The notes under the pieces are model-generated. The model saw nothing but the letters and a program-made list of their open reading frames with translations, searched no databases and was not told the DNA's origin. A DNA stretch of 11,988 bases. Origin: Endomicrobium sp. (GTDB lineage: Bacteria; Elusimicrobiota; Endomicrobiia; Endomicrobiales; Endomicrobiaceae). Positions 1 through 6,675 of this stretch are shown one piece after another. Position 1 is the first letter of the stretch, and each line of letters opens with the position of its first letter. Both the position numbers and the translations under genes were made by a program. The DNA lies in NCBI GenBank assembly GCA_031264895.1, contig JAISDI010000030.1, forward strand, positions 1-11,988, given 5' to 3'.

Positions 1-35
1 AATACGAAATTGGGCTTTAATGAAATATTATATTA

Positions 36-119
36 CCTGACTTCAACCTTTTAGCTCACCCATATCTTTCTTTTTATGAGTGTTTTTATGGCTTTTTACT
101 CTTTTAGGTTGAAGTCAGG
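36..119. repeat. Long-loop inverted repeat
   Basis: CCTGACTTCAACCT at 36-49 is the exact reverse complement of AGGTTGAAGTCAGG at 106-119, giving 14-bp arms around a 56-bp AT-rich centre. No T-tract follows directly on either side, so it does not look like a simple intrinsic terminator. It could be the remains of a small mobile palindrome or a long RNA hairpin. It lies beyond the rpsA terminator and may belong to whatever lies to the left of the window. Confidence 0.55.
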
Positions 120-173
120 GGAATATCAGGCTTTCCAAGTGGGGGTTACGGCTACGACAAAATGATTCCCGAT

Positions 174-232
174 AAAAAAACTTCGGGCATGACAAACGAG
201 TGAAATCATTTTTGTCGTCATGCCCGAAGTTT
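174..232 (-). terminator. Intrinsic terminator for the rpsA operon
   Basis: AAACTTCGGGCATGAC at 178-193 pairs perfectly with GTCATGCCCGAAGTTT at 217-232 (16 bp, 23-nt loop). On the minus strand the stem runs directly into a U-tract made by the A-run at 174-180, the classical layout of a Rho-independent terminator. It lies about 120 bases beyond the rpsA stop, where the polycistronic transcript would be expected to end. On the plus strand the stem is followed by only four T, so it could work weakly in both directions. Part of its loop (AATCATTTTTGTCG) is also near-complementary to bases 155-167, suggesting it was built from a dispersed palindromic repeat. Confidence 0.75.
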
Positions 233-349
233 TAGAATTATGTAATTCCATAACAGCCTGACCAGCCGGAAGCCATGTTAAATACTTACGTACAGCGGTT
301 TTGCTTTTTTTGCCGTTAATTACTAACTGCTAATCATCGTATATAAAAA

Positions 350-2041
350 CTATTCCGCTTCGCTGTCTTCTGTCAGGATTTCTCCAAGCGTTGGCTTTTC
401 GGATTGGGCGGCGTATTTTTTTACCAGTTCTTTTTCTCTTTCAAATTCCAGTTTTTTGATTGAAGCTTCTATTTTTCTGTCTCTTATGTCAACTTTTATT
501 ATTTTGGCTTCAATTTCATCGCCTTCTTTTAATATGCTTTTGTTTCTGTCTTCTTTTATCGAGGACGCTTCTGAATTTTTTATTAACGCTTCTATTCCGG
601 GTTCAATTTCCGCAAAAGCGCCGAATTCCGCCACTCTTATCACTTTTGCGCTTACTACGGCGCCGGACTTATACTTTTTGTACGGGTCGGTTTTAGTATG
701 TTTTATTGAAAGAGATATTTTTTCGTTTTGCGGGTTTACTTCTAAAATAACAACGTCGATTTCCTGTCCTTTTTTTACCATGTCTTCAGGGTGCTTTATT
801 CTTTCCGTCCACGAAAAATCACTTATATGCACCAAACCCTCTATGCCTTCGGGAAGTTTTACGAAAGCGCCGAAAGGCATAAGATTTTGAACTATGCCTT
901 TTACCGTCGTGCCGGGAGCGTAATGCCTTACGGCTTCGTCCCAGGGGTTTGCCTGCATTTTTTTGATCGACAATGAAATCTTTTTGTTTTCTTTGTCTAC
1001 GGCTATTATTTTTACTTCTATTTCATTGCCTTTTTTTACATTTTTTCTAAAAGAAGCTTCGCTGTCGTTCCACGCATATTCTGAAGCGTGCAGCAAACCT
1101 TCAATGCCCTGCTCAAGCTCTACAAAAGCGCCGTAATCCATAATCGAAGTTACTTTGCCTTTCATTATGAGGCCTACGGGAAATCTTTCAGCCGCCGAAT
1201 CCCACGGGTGCGGGCTGAGATTTTTCATGCTGAGCGAAATTTTTCCGCCGTTTTTATCGACTTTTGTGACCTGAACTCTTACGGTTTGTCCCTGATGAAC
1301 CAAATCTTCGGCTTTCTTAACTTTATACCATGCCATTTCGCCGATATGCAGAAGCCCGTCTATTCCGCCCAAATCTATGAAAGCTCCGAAAGCCGTAATT
1401 CTTGAAACCGTTCCGTCCATGATCTGCCCTTCGGCAATGGTCTCAAGAGCAGAAGTTCTCCTTGCGGTTTTCTCGTCTTCCAGAATTTTTCTGCGCGATA
1501 TGACGACTTTTTTTGCTCTTCTGTCAAATTCCGTTACGGCAAAGTCGTAAGTTTTGCCTACATATTTTTCGCCGTCTTTTACGAAATTCGTGTCCACCTG
1601 TGAAATATGCAAAAAGGCGTTTACGCCGATGTCCGCCAGAAATCCGCCTTTTATCGTTTTGGTTATGGTTCCTTTGACGGTCTTGCCTTCGTTGACAAGC
1701 TTTTCGATTTTATCCCAGCGCTCTTTTTCAATGACTTCTCTATAAGAGAGAACGGGCTGTCCGTGCATGTTTAAAACTTTTACTTTTACCGTCGCTCCGA
1801 CTTTAAGTTCCGGAGGAATTTTTCCTTCGTCAAATTCCGTTTTCGGGATAAGCCCTTCGGACTTCATCCCCAAATCCACCATATAGCCGTCCTCGTTTTC
1901 GGCGATAATGGTTACGTCGAGTTCTTTTCCGGCTGTGATATTTCCGGCTGAATCGAACTCTTTCATTAAATCAGCCATGCTCATCTCTTCGTTTTCTTCA
2001 AAATGAGTTTCGTTTTTATTTAAATTCGTATTGTCTGTCAT
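350..2041 (-). CDS. rpsA: 30S ribosomal protein S1
   Basis: This 563-residue protein carries six S1 RNA-binding (OB-fold) repeats at about residues 36-103, 119-185, 205-274, 289-362, 376-448 and 460-531. The later repeats show the usual signature, for example GAFIDLGGIDGLLHI (219-233) and GAFVELEQGIEGLLHAS (304-320), each ending in a KISLSxK-type strand. S1 sits on the 30S subunit and helps mRNA bind and unfold. Length and repeat number match the six-domain S1 of Gram-negative bacteria rather than the shorter Firmicutes form. The acidic N-terminal stretch (about residues 11-30) is probably the ribosome-docking segment. AAGGAG lies 9 bases before the ATG, inside the end of ispH. The ispH stop is one base upstream, so the two genes are co-transcribed. 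It is the last gene of the run and is followed by a terminator at 174-232. Confidence 0.97.
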   Translation of the reverse strand: MTDNTNLNKNETHFEENEEMSMADLMKEFDSAGNITAGKELDVTIIAENEDGYMVDLGMKSEGLIPKTEFDEGKIPPELKVGATVKVKVLNMHGQPVLSYREVIEKERWDKIEKLVNEGKTVKGTITKTIKGGFLADIGVNAFLHISQVDTNFVKDGEKYVGKTYDFAVTEFDRRAKKVVISRRKILEDEKTARRTSALETIAEGQIMDGTVSRITAFGAFIDLGGIDGLLHIGEMAWYKVKKAEDLVHQGQTVRVQVTKVDKNGGKISLSMKNLSPHPWDSAAERFPVGLIMKGKVTSIMDYGAFVELEQGIEGLLHASEYAWNDSEASFRKNVKKGNEIEVKIIAVDKENKKISLSIKKMQANPWDEAVRHYAPGTTVKGIVQNLMPFGAFVKLPEGIEGLVHISDFSWTERIKHPEDMVKKGQEIDVVILEVNPQNEKISLSIKHTKTDPYKKYKSGAVVSAKVIRVAEFGAFAEIEPGIEALIKNSEASSIKEDRNKSILKEGDEIEAKIIKVDIRDRKIEASIKKLEFEREKELVKKYAAQSEKPTLGEILTEDSEAE

Positions 2042-2042
2042 T

Positions 2043-2918
2043 TTACTTCTTCTCCTTGCTTTTAGCTTTTTTTAAAATCTTTTTTCCGTCCGAACAAATT
2101 TCTTCTATCCTCCCCCGTACTTGTTTTATGATCCAATAAGGCGTCGACGCTCCCGCCGTAAGCCCTATTGAGTTTGAGCTTTTAAACCAAGCCTTTTTTA
2201 AATCGTCCGCAGTTTCTATGTGATACGTTTTAGTTCTTGTCGAACAAATTTGTGCAAGCCTTGTAGTGTTTCCCGAATTTTTGCCGCCTATAACTATCAT
2301 CATATCAACAGTTTTCGCAAGCTTCTCTGCGGACTTCTGTCTGTCAAAAGTTGCTTTGCATATCGTGTTGAAAACTTTTATTTTATATCTCTTTTTTAAA
2401 CATTTTACAATACTGTCAAAATTTTCCGGCGTTTGCGTCGTTTGGCTTACTATGCTTAAACTGCCTTTAACTTTCAGCTTTTGCGCCTTTTTTATATTTT
2501 CGACAACTATACATTTTCCGCTTCCGTAAGAAACCAGCGCCGCAACTTCTGGGTGAACTTTCTCGCCGACGATTATAATCGCGTCGTCTTTGCCGCTGAG
2601 TTCTTTGACAATGTCCTGCGCTCTTTTAACGAAAGGGCATGTAGCGTCTATGATTTCGATCGACTTTTTCTTTTCAAGCTCATTGTGAAGCTGTAAAGGA
2701 ATTCCGTGCGTGCGCAAAATTATAATGCCGTCTTTGACGCTTTTCGGATCTTTGAGCGTCTTGATGCCTTTATCGTTAAGTCTTTCAACTTCCTGCGGGT
2801 TATGTATTACGGGGCCTAAAGTATAAACTTTTTTATGCAAATTCGCCGTTTTTTCGGCAAGGCTTATGGCTCTTTTCACTCCGAAACAAAAACCCGACTT
2901 GTCCGCTATTTTTATCAT
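2043..2918 (-). CDS. ispH: 4-hydroxy-3-methylbut-2-enyl diphosphate reductase
   Basis: IspH (LytB) is a cytosolic [4Fe-4S] enzyme. It reduces HMBPP to IPP and DMAPP, the last step of the MEP isoprenoid pathway. All three cluster cysteines are visible: C11 (GFCFGVKRA), C94 (DATCPFVKRA) and C187 (FNTICKAT). Substrate-binding residues are also present: H39 (VIHNPQEV), H71 (RTHGIP), H122 and E124 (KVHPEV), T161 (SQTTQTPENF) and the GGKNSGNT segment near residue 213. At 291 residues it is a normal-length stand-alone IspH. In some Firmicutes it is fused to S1 repeats; here rpsA follows as a separate gene after a one-base gap. Its ATG overlaps the plsC stop by 4 bp. The Shine-Dalgarno sequence is weak, so translation probably depends on coupling to plsC. 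Confidence 0.97.
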   Translation of the reverse strand: MIKIADKSGFCFGVKRAISLAEKTANLHKKVYTLGPVIHNPQEVERLNDKGIKTLKDPKSVKDGIIILRTHGIPLQLHNELEKKKSIEIIDATCPFVKRAQDIVKELSGKDDAIIIVGEKVHPEVAALVSYGSGKCIVVENIKKAQKLKVKGSLSIVSQTTQTPENFDSIVKCLKKRYKIKVFNTICKATFDRQKSAEKLAKTVDMMIVIGGKNSGNTTRLAQICSTRTKTYHIETADDLKKAWFKSSNSIGLTAGASTPYWIIKQVRGRIEEICSDGKKILKKAKSKEKK

Positions 2919-3514
2919 TTTTCAAACCGTATGGCGTTTATTTCATTTAAAATTTTTTGTGAAAATTCCGTATAATCGTTTTTAGAATATTCTTTTGGCG
3001 GCATTATCGGCTTGCCGTATTTTATTTTTATCTTTCTCAACTTTGACGCTTTATCGGTATTTTCTATTTTGACCGGCACGACCGGAACCTGAGCATGACA
3101 TGCAACCATACCGACGCCAGCCCTTGCTTTTCCCAATTCCCCGTTTTTTGAACGAGTGCCTTCAGGAAACATCAATAGAGCGTTTCCGTTTTCCAGCAGA
3201 GAAAAAGCATTGCGCATAGCGCTCATATCATGCATACCTCTTTTGACGGGAAACGCATTTGTTCTTTTTATTAAAAAACCCAAAACCGGAATATCAAAAA
3301 GTTCCTGTTTTGCCATGAAATTTAAAGGCCTTTTCATCATTGAACCCGTCAACGGCGGATCCCAGACGCTTATGTGATTTGGCGCTATTATGATGCCGCC
3401 TTCTTTGGGTATATTTTCGCCGCCTTCAATTTGACATCTGTGCGCGAAACGAAAAACCAAATAAAATAAAAATCTTCCCGCATAAAACAGTATCGAACTT
3501 TTCTTTACCGGCAT
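2915..3514 (-). CDS. plsC: 1-acyl-sn-glycerol-3-phosphate acyltransferase
   Basis: PlsC-type acyltransferase of 199 residues, which adds the second acyl chain to lysophosphatidic acid to make phosphatidic acid at the inner membrane. Block I is NHISVWD (46-52), giving the catalytic H-X4-D pair H47/D52. Block III is FPEGTRS (116-122), and the RTNAFPVKRG region (84-93) corresponds to block II. A hydrophobic N-terminal segment (about residues 8-22) can anchor it to the membrane. Its start overlaps the end of aroA by 10 bp and its stop overlaps ispH by 4 bp. GAGAGG lies about 11 bases before the ATG. In related clusters cmk (cytidylate kinase) often sits between aroA and plsC, but here it is missing. 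Substrate preference cannot be read from the sequence. Confidence 0.93.
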   Translation of the reverse strand: MPVKKSSILFYAGRFLFYLVFRFAHRCQIEGGENIPKEGGIIIAPNHISVWDPPLTGSMMKRPLNFMAKQELFDIPVLGFLIKRTNAFPVKRGMHDMSAMRNAFSLLENGNALLMFPEGTRSKNGELGKARAGVGMVACHAQVPVVPVKIENTDKASKLRKIKIKYGKPIMPPKEYSKNDYTEFSQKILNEINAIRFEK

Positions 3515-4788
3515 ACGCTTTTAAGCCTCTCATAAAAATCCGGAAACGAAATGTTTACGCAGTCCGCATTTTGTATAGTTATTTCATTTTCGGCGATTAA
3601 AGATGCAACGGCAAGCGTCATTGCTATTCTGTGATCTTTGAAACTTTCAAACGTACCGCCTTGAAATTTGTTTACGGAGCAGCCGTTTATAATCAACCCG
3701 TCTTCAAGTTCTTCAATCTCTATCCCTAATTTCCGAAACTGCGTATAAATTGCCGCGATCCTGTCGCTTTCTTTAACGCGCAGCTCTTTTGCTCCGGTAA
3801 TTCTTGTTATACCGTCCGCCTGAGCCGCTATCAAAGCAAAGATGGGGATTTCGTCTATCATACGAGGAATAACAGAAAAATCTATGTCTGCGGATTTAAG
3901 TTTTGAATATTTTACATTTATATCGCAAACGGGTTCTCCTGAAACGTTTCGCATATTGTCAAAAGTTATGTCCGCGCCCATTTTTTTCAGAATTTCAATA
4001 AACCCGTCCCTTGTCGGATTTATACCAACATTTTTTATAACCAATTCCGAATCGGGAACAATCAAAGCCGAAGCAATAAAAAATGCGGCGGAAGAAATAT
4101 CTCCCGGCACGTCAATTTCCATAGCGTTTAATTTTTCGACAGGATGCACGGTTACGCAATTTCCGTCCGTTTCGACTTTTGCGCCGAAAGCTTTAAGCAT
4201 TCTTTCGCTATGATCTCTGGATTTTACGGGCTCAAAATAAGTCGTTGCTCCGTCGGCATACAGGCCGGCAAACAAAACTGCGGATTTTACCTGCGCCGTC
4301 GATTTGTCGTTTTCATATCTTATGGCTTTTAACGGACTTTTGCCGGATATTTTTAAAGGAAGCATGTCGTTGTTTGATTTTATCTGCGCGCCCATTTTTG
4401 AAAGCGGTTCTATAATGCGTTTCATAGGCCTTTTCGAAAGACTTTCGTCGCCGGTAATTAATGACTCGAAATTTTGTCCCGAAAGAATTCCGGACAAAAG
4501 CCTTGCCGTCGTACCGGAATTTCCCGCGTCAATTGCCGCAGCGGGCTTTTGCAGACGCAGCCCTGCGCCTTTTACGTAAAGAACGTTCTCGTCCGCTTTA
4601 ATTTCCGCTCCCATAAGTTTAAAAGCTTCTATCGTTCTCATACAGTCTTGCGAAGGGAGATAATTTCTTATAACGGAATTTCCTTTTGCCAGAGAAGAAA
4701 GCATTACGGCGCGGTGCGTTATGGATTTGTCCGCCGGAACTTCGATAATACCTTTTATTTTATTTACTTTTTTAAGTTCGATATTCAT
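3505..4788 (-). CDS. aroA: 3-phosphoshikimate 1-carboxyvinyltransferase (EPSP synthase)
   Basis: This 427-residue cytosolic enzyme transfers enolpyruvyl from PEP to shikimate-3-phosphate, the sixth step of the shikimate pathway. Visible signatures are DKSITHR (20-26, with K21 and R26), NSGTTARL (90-97), Q166 and K168 in STAQVKSA, the catalytic aspartate D312 (MIDEIP), KESDR (339-343) and DHRIAM (385-390). RDHSE (191-195) and NPTR (257-260) resemble motifs described for class II EPSP synthases. The class II GDK motif appears as GDE, however, so class membership and any glyphosate tolerance remain inference. It overlaps tyrA by 4 bp (ATGA) and plsC by 10 bp. There is no clear Shine-Dalgarno sequence before its ATG, which points to translational coupling with tyrA. 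Confidence 0.96.
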   Translation of the reverse strand: MNIELKKVNKIKGIIEVPADKSITHRAVMLSSLAKGNSVIRNYLPSQDCMRTIEAFKLMGAEIKADENVLYVKGAGLRLQKPAAAIDAGNSGTTARLLSGILSGQNFESLITGDESLSKRPMKRIIEPLSKMGAQIKSNNDMLPLKISGKSPLKAIRYENDKSTAQVKSAVLFAGLYADGATTYFEPVKSRDHSERMLKAFGAKVETDGNCVTVHPVEKLNAMEIDVPGDISSAAFFIASALIVPDSELVIKNVGINPTRDGFIEILKKMGADITFDNMRNVSGEPVCDINVKYSKLKSADIDFSVIPRMIDEIPIFALIAAQADGITRITGAKELRVKESDRIAAIYTQFRKLGIEIEELEDGLIINGCSVNKFQGGTFESFKDHRIAMTLAVASLIAENEITIQNADCVNISFPDFYERLKSVCR

Positions 4789-5591
4789 TTTTTCTGCGTT
4801 TTCAATATCTCTTTTTTTAATTTATTTTGACTGCCCAACGCTTTTTTAAAAGATTCCAATTCTTTTATGAAATCGTTTAAATGTTTGCGGACATTTGCGG
4901 CGTTCATGGCAAAAATCGGCGCCCACATATCCGCGCTTGAAACCGAAACTCTTGTCATGCTTTTAAAAGAGCCTGCCGTAAGCGTATCGATTTCGGGATT
5001 TTTTCTTTTACTCTCTTTATATATTTTATTTAAAGAAAAAGCTATTATGTGCGGCAAATGGCTTGTAAGCGCAGCAAGATTATCATGTTTTTTTGCGGAC
5101 ATTTTAACTATTTTTGCGCCTGCGTCTTTCCATATTTGCATAACTTTTTTTTGCGCCGACGGGTTTTCGTTTTCGGCAATAATTAAATTTGCGTTTTTAA
5201 ACATCTGCGCGTCTGCGGACATTATGCCGTTTTTTTCTCTTCCGGCCATTGGATGCGCCGGCACAAAATTGCGTTTATCTTTTGACAAAACAATATTTTC
5301 TTTAACGCTTCCGGCGTCTGTAATGACGGTTTCTTTTCCTGCAATTTTCAAAAGCTGTTCATAAACCGGAGAAATCGAATCTACGGGAAGACATATCACG
5401 ATAATTTCGCTGTCTTTTGCGGCATTCAGACTTTGCGAAACTCTGTCCGCCGCCCCGAGTTTCAGGGCGGCTTTTAAAGTTTTTTTGTCTTTGTCTATTC
5501 CTGTTACGTCGTATTTTTTGCCAAAAGTTTTAAGCGCCTTACCCAGCGACCCGCCCATCTGCCCCATACCTATAATAGATACTTTATACAT
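4785..5591 (-). CDS. tyrA: Prephenate dehydrogenase
   Basis: TyrA oxidatively decarboxylates prephenate to 4-hydroxyphenylpyruvate on the tyrosine branch. The 268-residue protein begins with a Rossmann fold, GMGQMG (8-13). An aspartate at the end of the second strand (D33 in GIDKDK) favours NAD over NADP. HPMAGRE (113-119) contains the probable catalytic histidine, and LTSHLPHIIAF (175-185) is the conserved helix of the dimerisation domain. There is no ACT domain and no fused chorismate mutase, so tyrosine feedback through ACT is not expected. The start is preceded by AGAGG at 7-base spacing. It is the first gene after the 1.1-kb repeat region and so probably has its own promoter or depends on read-through from aroF. 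A short unrelated frame overlaps its first 22 bases (see 5570-5692). Confidence 0.95.
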   Translation of the reverse strand: MYKVSIIGMGQMGGSLGKALKTFGKKYDVTGIDKDKKTLKAALKLGAADRVSQSLNAAKDSEIIVICLPVDSISPVYEQLLKIAGKETVITDAGSVKENIVLSKDKRNFVPAHPMAGREKNGIMSADAQMFKNANLIIAENENPSAQKKVMQIWKDAGAKIVKMSAKKHDNLAALTSHLPHIIAFSLNKIYKESKRKNPEIDTLTAGSFKSMTRVSVSSADMWAPIFAMNAANVRKHLNDFIKELESFKKALGSQNKLKKEILKTQKK

Positions 5592-5692
5592 TCCTTTGCC
5601 TCTGTGATTGCCGCTTGTAAAAACGTTCTGCTAGCGCTTGATCTAAAAAAGTTAAATTTAAAAGGTTCGTTTATAAACTCCGCCAGAGCTTC
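5570..5692 (-). pseudogene. Possible 3' remnant of a gene truncated by a repeat
   Basis: From the inner edge of the repeat arm at 5697, one minus-strand frame stays open for 40 residues. It begins EALAEFINEPFKF and ends EAKECIKYLL, then stops at TAG 5572-5570, inside tyrA. Its composition (amphipathic, mixed Glu, Ala, Phe and Lys) looks more protein-like than the repetitive DNA beside it. The overlap with tyrA resembles the overlaps elsewhere in this operon. Upstream of 5692 the same frame continues only into repeat DNA. This would fit a gene that once lay between aroF and tyrA and lost its 5' part. I do not recognise a family, and a chance frame of this length is quite possible. Confidence 0.28.
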
Positions 5693-5697
5693 GTAAA
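5670..5697 (-). promoter_or_regulatory. Candidate promoter for tyrA
   Basis: On the minus strand TTTACG (5697-5692) and TATAAA (5675-5670) are 16 bases apart, about 80 bases before the tyrA start. The -10 matches consensus at five of six positions and the -35 at four. The -35 begins exactly at the edge of the inverted-repeat arm (5697). This is a weak prediction in AT-rich DNA, but tyrA, cut off from aroF by 1.1 kb of repeats, would be expected to need a promoter near here. Confidence 0.3.
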
Positions 5698-5770
5698 AAT
5701 CCCCCGTCCGCTCCGTGTCCACCCCCTTTAAAAAAAAGGGGGAATTTCTGATTTTTCAAGTGGGGAATGG

Positions 5771-5790
5771 ATTCCGGCTATCGCCGGAAT
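5771..5790. repeat. Small hairpin ATTCCGGC/GCCGGAAT
   Basis: ATTCCGGC (5771-5778) and GCCGGAAT (5783-5790) form a perfect 8-bp stem with a TATC loop, followed by GACAA. Intergenic hairpins of this GGATTCCGGC...GCCGGAATGAC form are seen repeatedly in many bacterial genomes. It sits inside the larger inverted-repeat element. No T-tract follows, so a terminator role is unlikely. Confidence 0.6.
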
Positions 5791-5840
5791 GACAACCATA
5801 AACCCATACTGCCATTTTACTTTTAATATAGACGTTGTTG

Positions 5841-5906
5841 TTGTCTTTGTCTTTGTCTTTGTCTTTGTCTTTGTCTTTGTCTTTGTCTTTGTCTTTGTCT
5901 TTGTCT
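5841..5906. repeat. Hexanucleotide microsatellite (TTGTCT)11
   Basis: Eleven uninterrupted copies of TTGTCT fill 66 bases, flanked by degenerate relatives (GTTGTTG before; GCCGTTGTCGTT and similar after, resuming at 5976-6031 on the far side of the repeat arm). Perfect short tandem arrays change length by slippage. Because the unit is six bases, changes in copy number preserve reading frame, and minus-strand frames translate as Lys-Thr or Arg-Gln runs. No plausible gene contains the array, so it more likely affects DNA structure or spacing, or is neutral. Confidence 0.92.
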
Positions 5907-6050
5907 TTTGCCGTTGTCGTTCGCCGTTAATTCCCACTTTTTAAAGGGGGTGGACGCGAAGCGGACGGGGGATTTCGTCGTTGTCGTTGCCGTTGCCTTT
6001 GTCTTTCGCTTTTGTCGTTGCCGTTCGCCGCCTCTAAGCGAGTCTATGAG

Positions 6051-6147
6051 CGAAAGATTTTTGAAGATTATCAAATTCGGTTGTTTGAGCGGCATTCCTC
6101 TTAAGTCGTTTTGCCGCGAGTTCCGAATTTGCTTCAAAAATCTTTCG
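6051..6147. repeat. Interrupted 24-bp palindrome
   Basis: CGAAAGATTTTTGAAG (6051-6066) is the exact reverse complement of CTTCAAAAATCTTTCG (6132-6147). After six unpaired bases on the left (ATTATC) and one on the right, AAATTCGG (6073-6080) pairs with CCGAATTT (6123-6130). The loop is 42 bases. The two-part perfect pairing argues for a real structure rather than chance. It lies immediately left of the 288-bp element starting at 6166 and may be part of the same composite. Confidence 0.65.
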
Positions 6148-6165
6148 CGAATGCTTTCAGCGGCT

Positions 6166-6453
6166 TGGGTTGTCCGGCACATATAGAACTCTTGCGCTGC
6201 TAGGATTTTTGTGGAAATTTTGTCTGTTCCGGCAAAGATAATATCGCTAATATTGGCTAGACGGAACTGGCAAAATTTATCAAAAGCAACTTTGTTGCGC
6301 AAGCTGCCGCAACCCTTCGGGTCAGCCGCAAAAACCGCCAACTGCCGCGTCGCTCAAGATAAGCCAATAGTTACGCTATTGTCTTACTTTCTCTCCTTGC
6401 ATTTGACACTTTTTGCGGCTAACGCAAGTGTTCTATATGTGCCGGACAACCCA
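6166..6453. repeat. 288-bp MITE-like element with terminal inverted repeats
   Basis: GGGTTGTCCGGCACATATAG (6167-6186), extended by AAC, is the exact reverse complement of the sequence ending at 6452. After one mismatch, CTTGCG (6191-6196) pairs with CGCAAG (6423-6428), and one more outer pair joins 6166 to 6453. This gives arms of 31 bases with a single mismatch around about 226 bases. The interior contains nested hairpins: AAATTTTG...CAAAATTT arms near 6216-6272, GCAACTTTGTTGC near 6287, and CAATAG/CTATTG near 6366-6381. There is no transposase frame and no obvious target-site duplication. Size and architecture fit a miniature inverted-repeat element that would be moved by an enzyme encoded elsewhere. 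Confidence 0.7.
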
Positions 6454-6567
6454 GATTTGCTTACTTTTTGACCGACTGCAAAAAGTGAGGCGTGGGGTTC
6501 AGGGGTACCGCAAATATCCCTGACTAAAGCCGTTGTTTTTAACGGCAGACCATGAACGACAAACAGC

Positions 6568-6675
6568 CAACGGCAACAAAGACTACCCCGTCCGCTCCGC
6601 GTCCACCCCTTCACAGAAGGGGAATTTTACGGCCACGACAATGATTAAAGGAACCCTGCCGTTCTAGTTTGCCGT
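6568..6675. repeat. Dispersed ~110-bp hairpin repeat, copy A
   Basis: Copy A aligns over its whole length with copy B at 8971-9081. Shared blocks are CAACGGCAACAA, GACTACCCCGTC, CCACCCCTTCACAGAAGGGG, GGGGAATTTTACG, GATTAAAGGAAC and CTAGTTTGCCGT. CCCCTTC (6606-6612) and GAAGGGG (6616-6622) form a 7-bp stem with an ACA loop. The copy ends three bases before the aroF stop codon, so the end of the aroF transcript runs straight into it. The GTCCGC...GTCCACCCC core also appears in the inverted arms at 5697 and 5938, showing that all are one family. Confidence 0.8.

Larger units (their letters stand above)
1..349. other. Gene-free region downstream of rpsA
   Basis: No open frame here looks like a gene on either strand. 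The stretch holds a 14-bp inverted repeat at 36-119, a segment at about 143-167 resembling the tail of the dispersed hairpin repeat seen at 6568-6675, and a strong hairpin with a T-tract at 174-232 that can end rpsA transcription. Bases 235-248 form a small perfect palindrome (GAATTATGTAATTC). Bases 249-349, directly after the rpsA stop, show no structure I can interpret. Confidence 0.7.
5697..5975. repeat. 279-bp element with 38-bp inverted ends
   Basis: The left arm (5697-5734) and the reverse complement of the right arm (5938-5975) agree at 36 of 38 positions. Both read AAATCCCCCGTCCGCT, followed by a variable CCG/TCG core, GTCCACCCCCTTTAAAAA. The two differences fall in the short loop-like centre. 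The left arm continues into AAAGGGGG, giving a local hairpin (5722-5742). The arms belong to the same family as the dispersed repeats at 6568 and 8971. The interior holds a second hairpin (5771-5790) and the microsatellite (5841-5906). It carries no transposase, so it is either a non-autonomous element or two oppositely oriented copies of one small repeat. Confidence 0.75.

Noticed and set aside
456..1405. Long plus-strand frames opposite rpsA, and similar ones opposite aroA, tyrA, hisC and pheA
   Set aside because: They are antisense shadows of well-supported genes, rich in Phe, Ser and Leu, with no domain features.
5728..5937. Minus-strand frame with a Lys-Thr run
   Set aside because: It is the translation of the microsatellite plus hairpin repeats. 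Such products are common spurious calls.
5832..6031. Possible CRISPR array
   Set aside because: The repeat unit is six bases without spacers of constant length. It is a microsatellite with degenerate flanks, and no cas gene is present.
5823..6341. Minus-strand open frame of about 170 codons with an Arg-Gln run
   Set aside because: It runs across three unrelated repeat units and ends in the hexanucleotide array, has no recognisable domain and no good ribosome site. It is open because the repeats happen to lack stops in this frame.
6211..6614. Plus- and minus-strand frames of 76-86 codons in the MITE-like element and beside it
   Set aside because: They lie within or across the terminal repeats of the 288-bp element, overlap each other on opposite strands and resemble no known protein.
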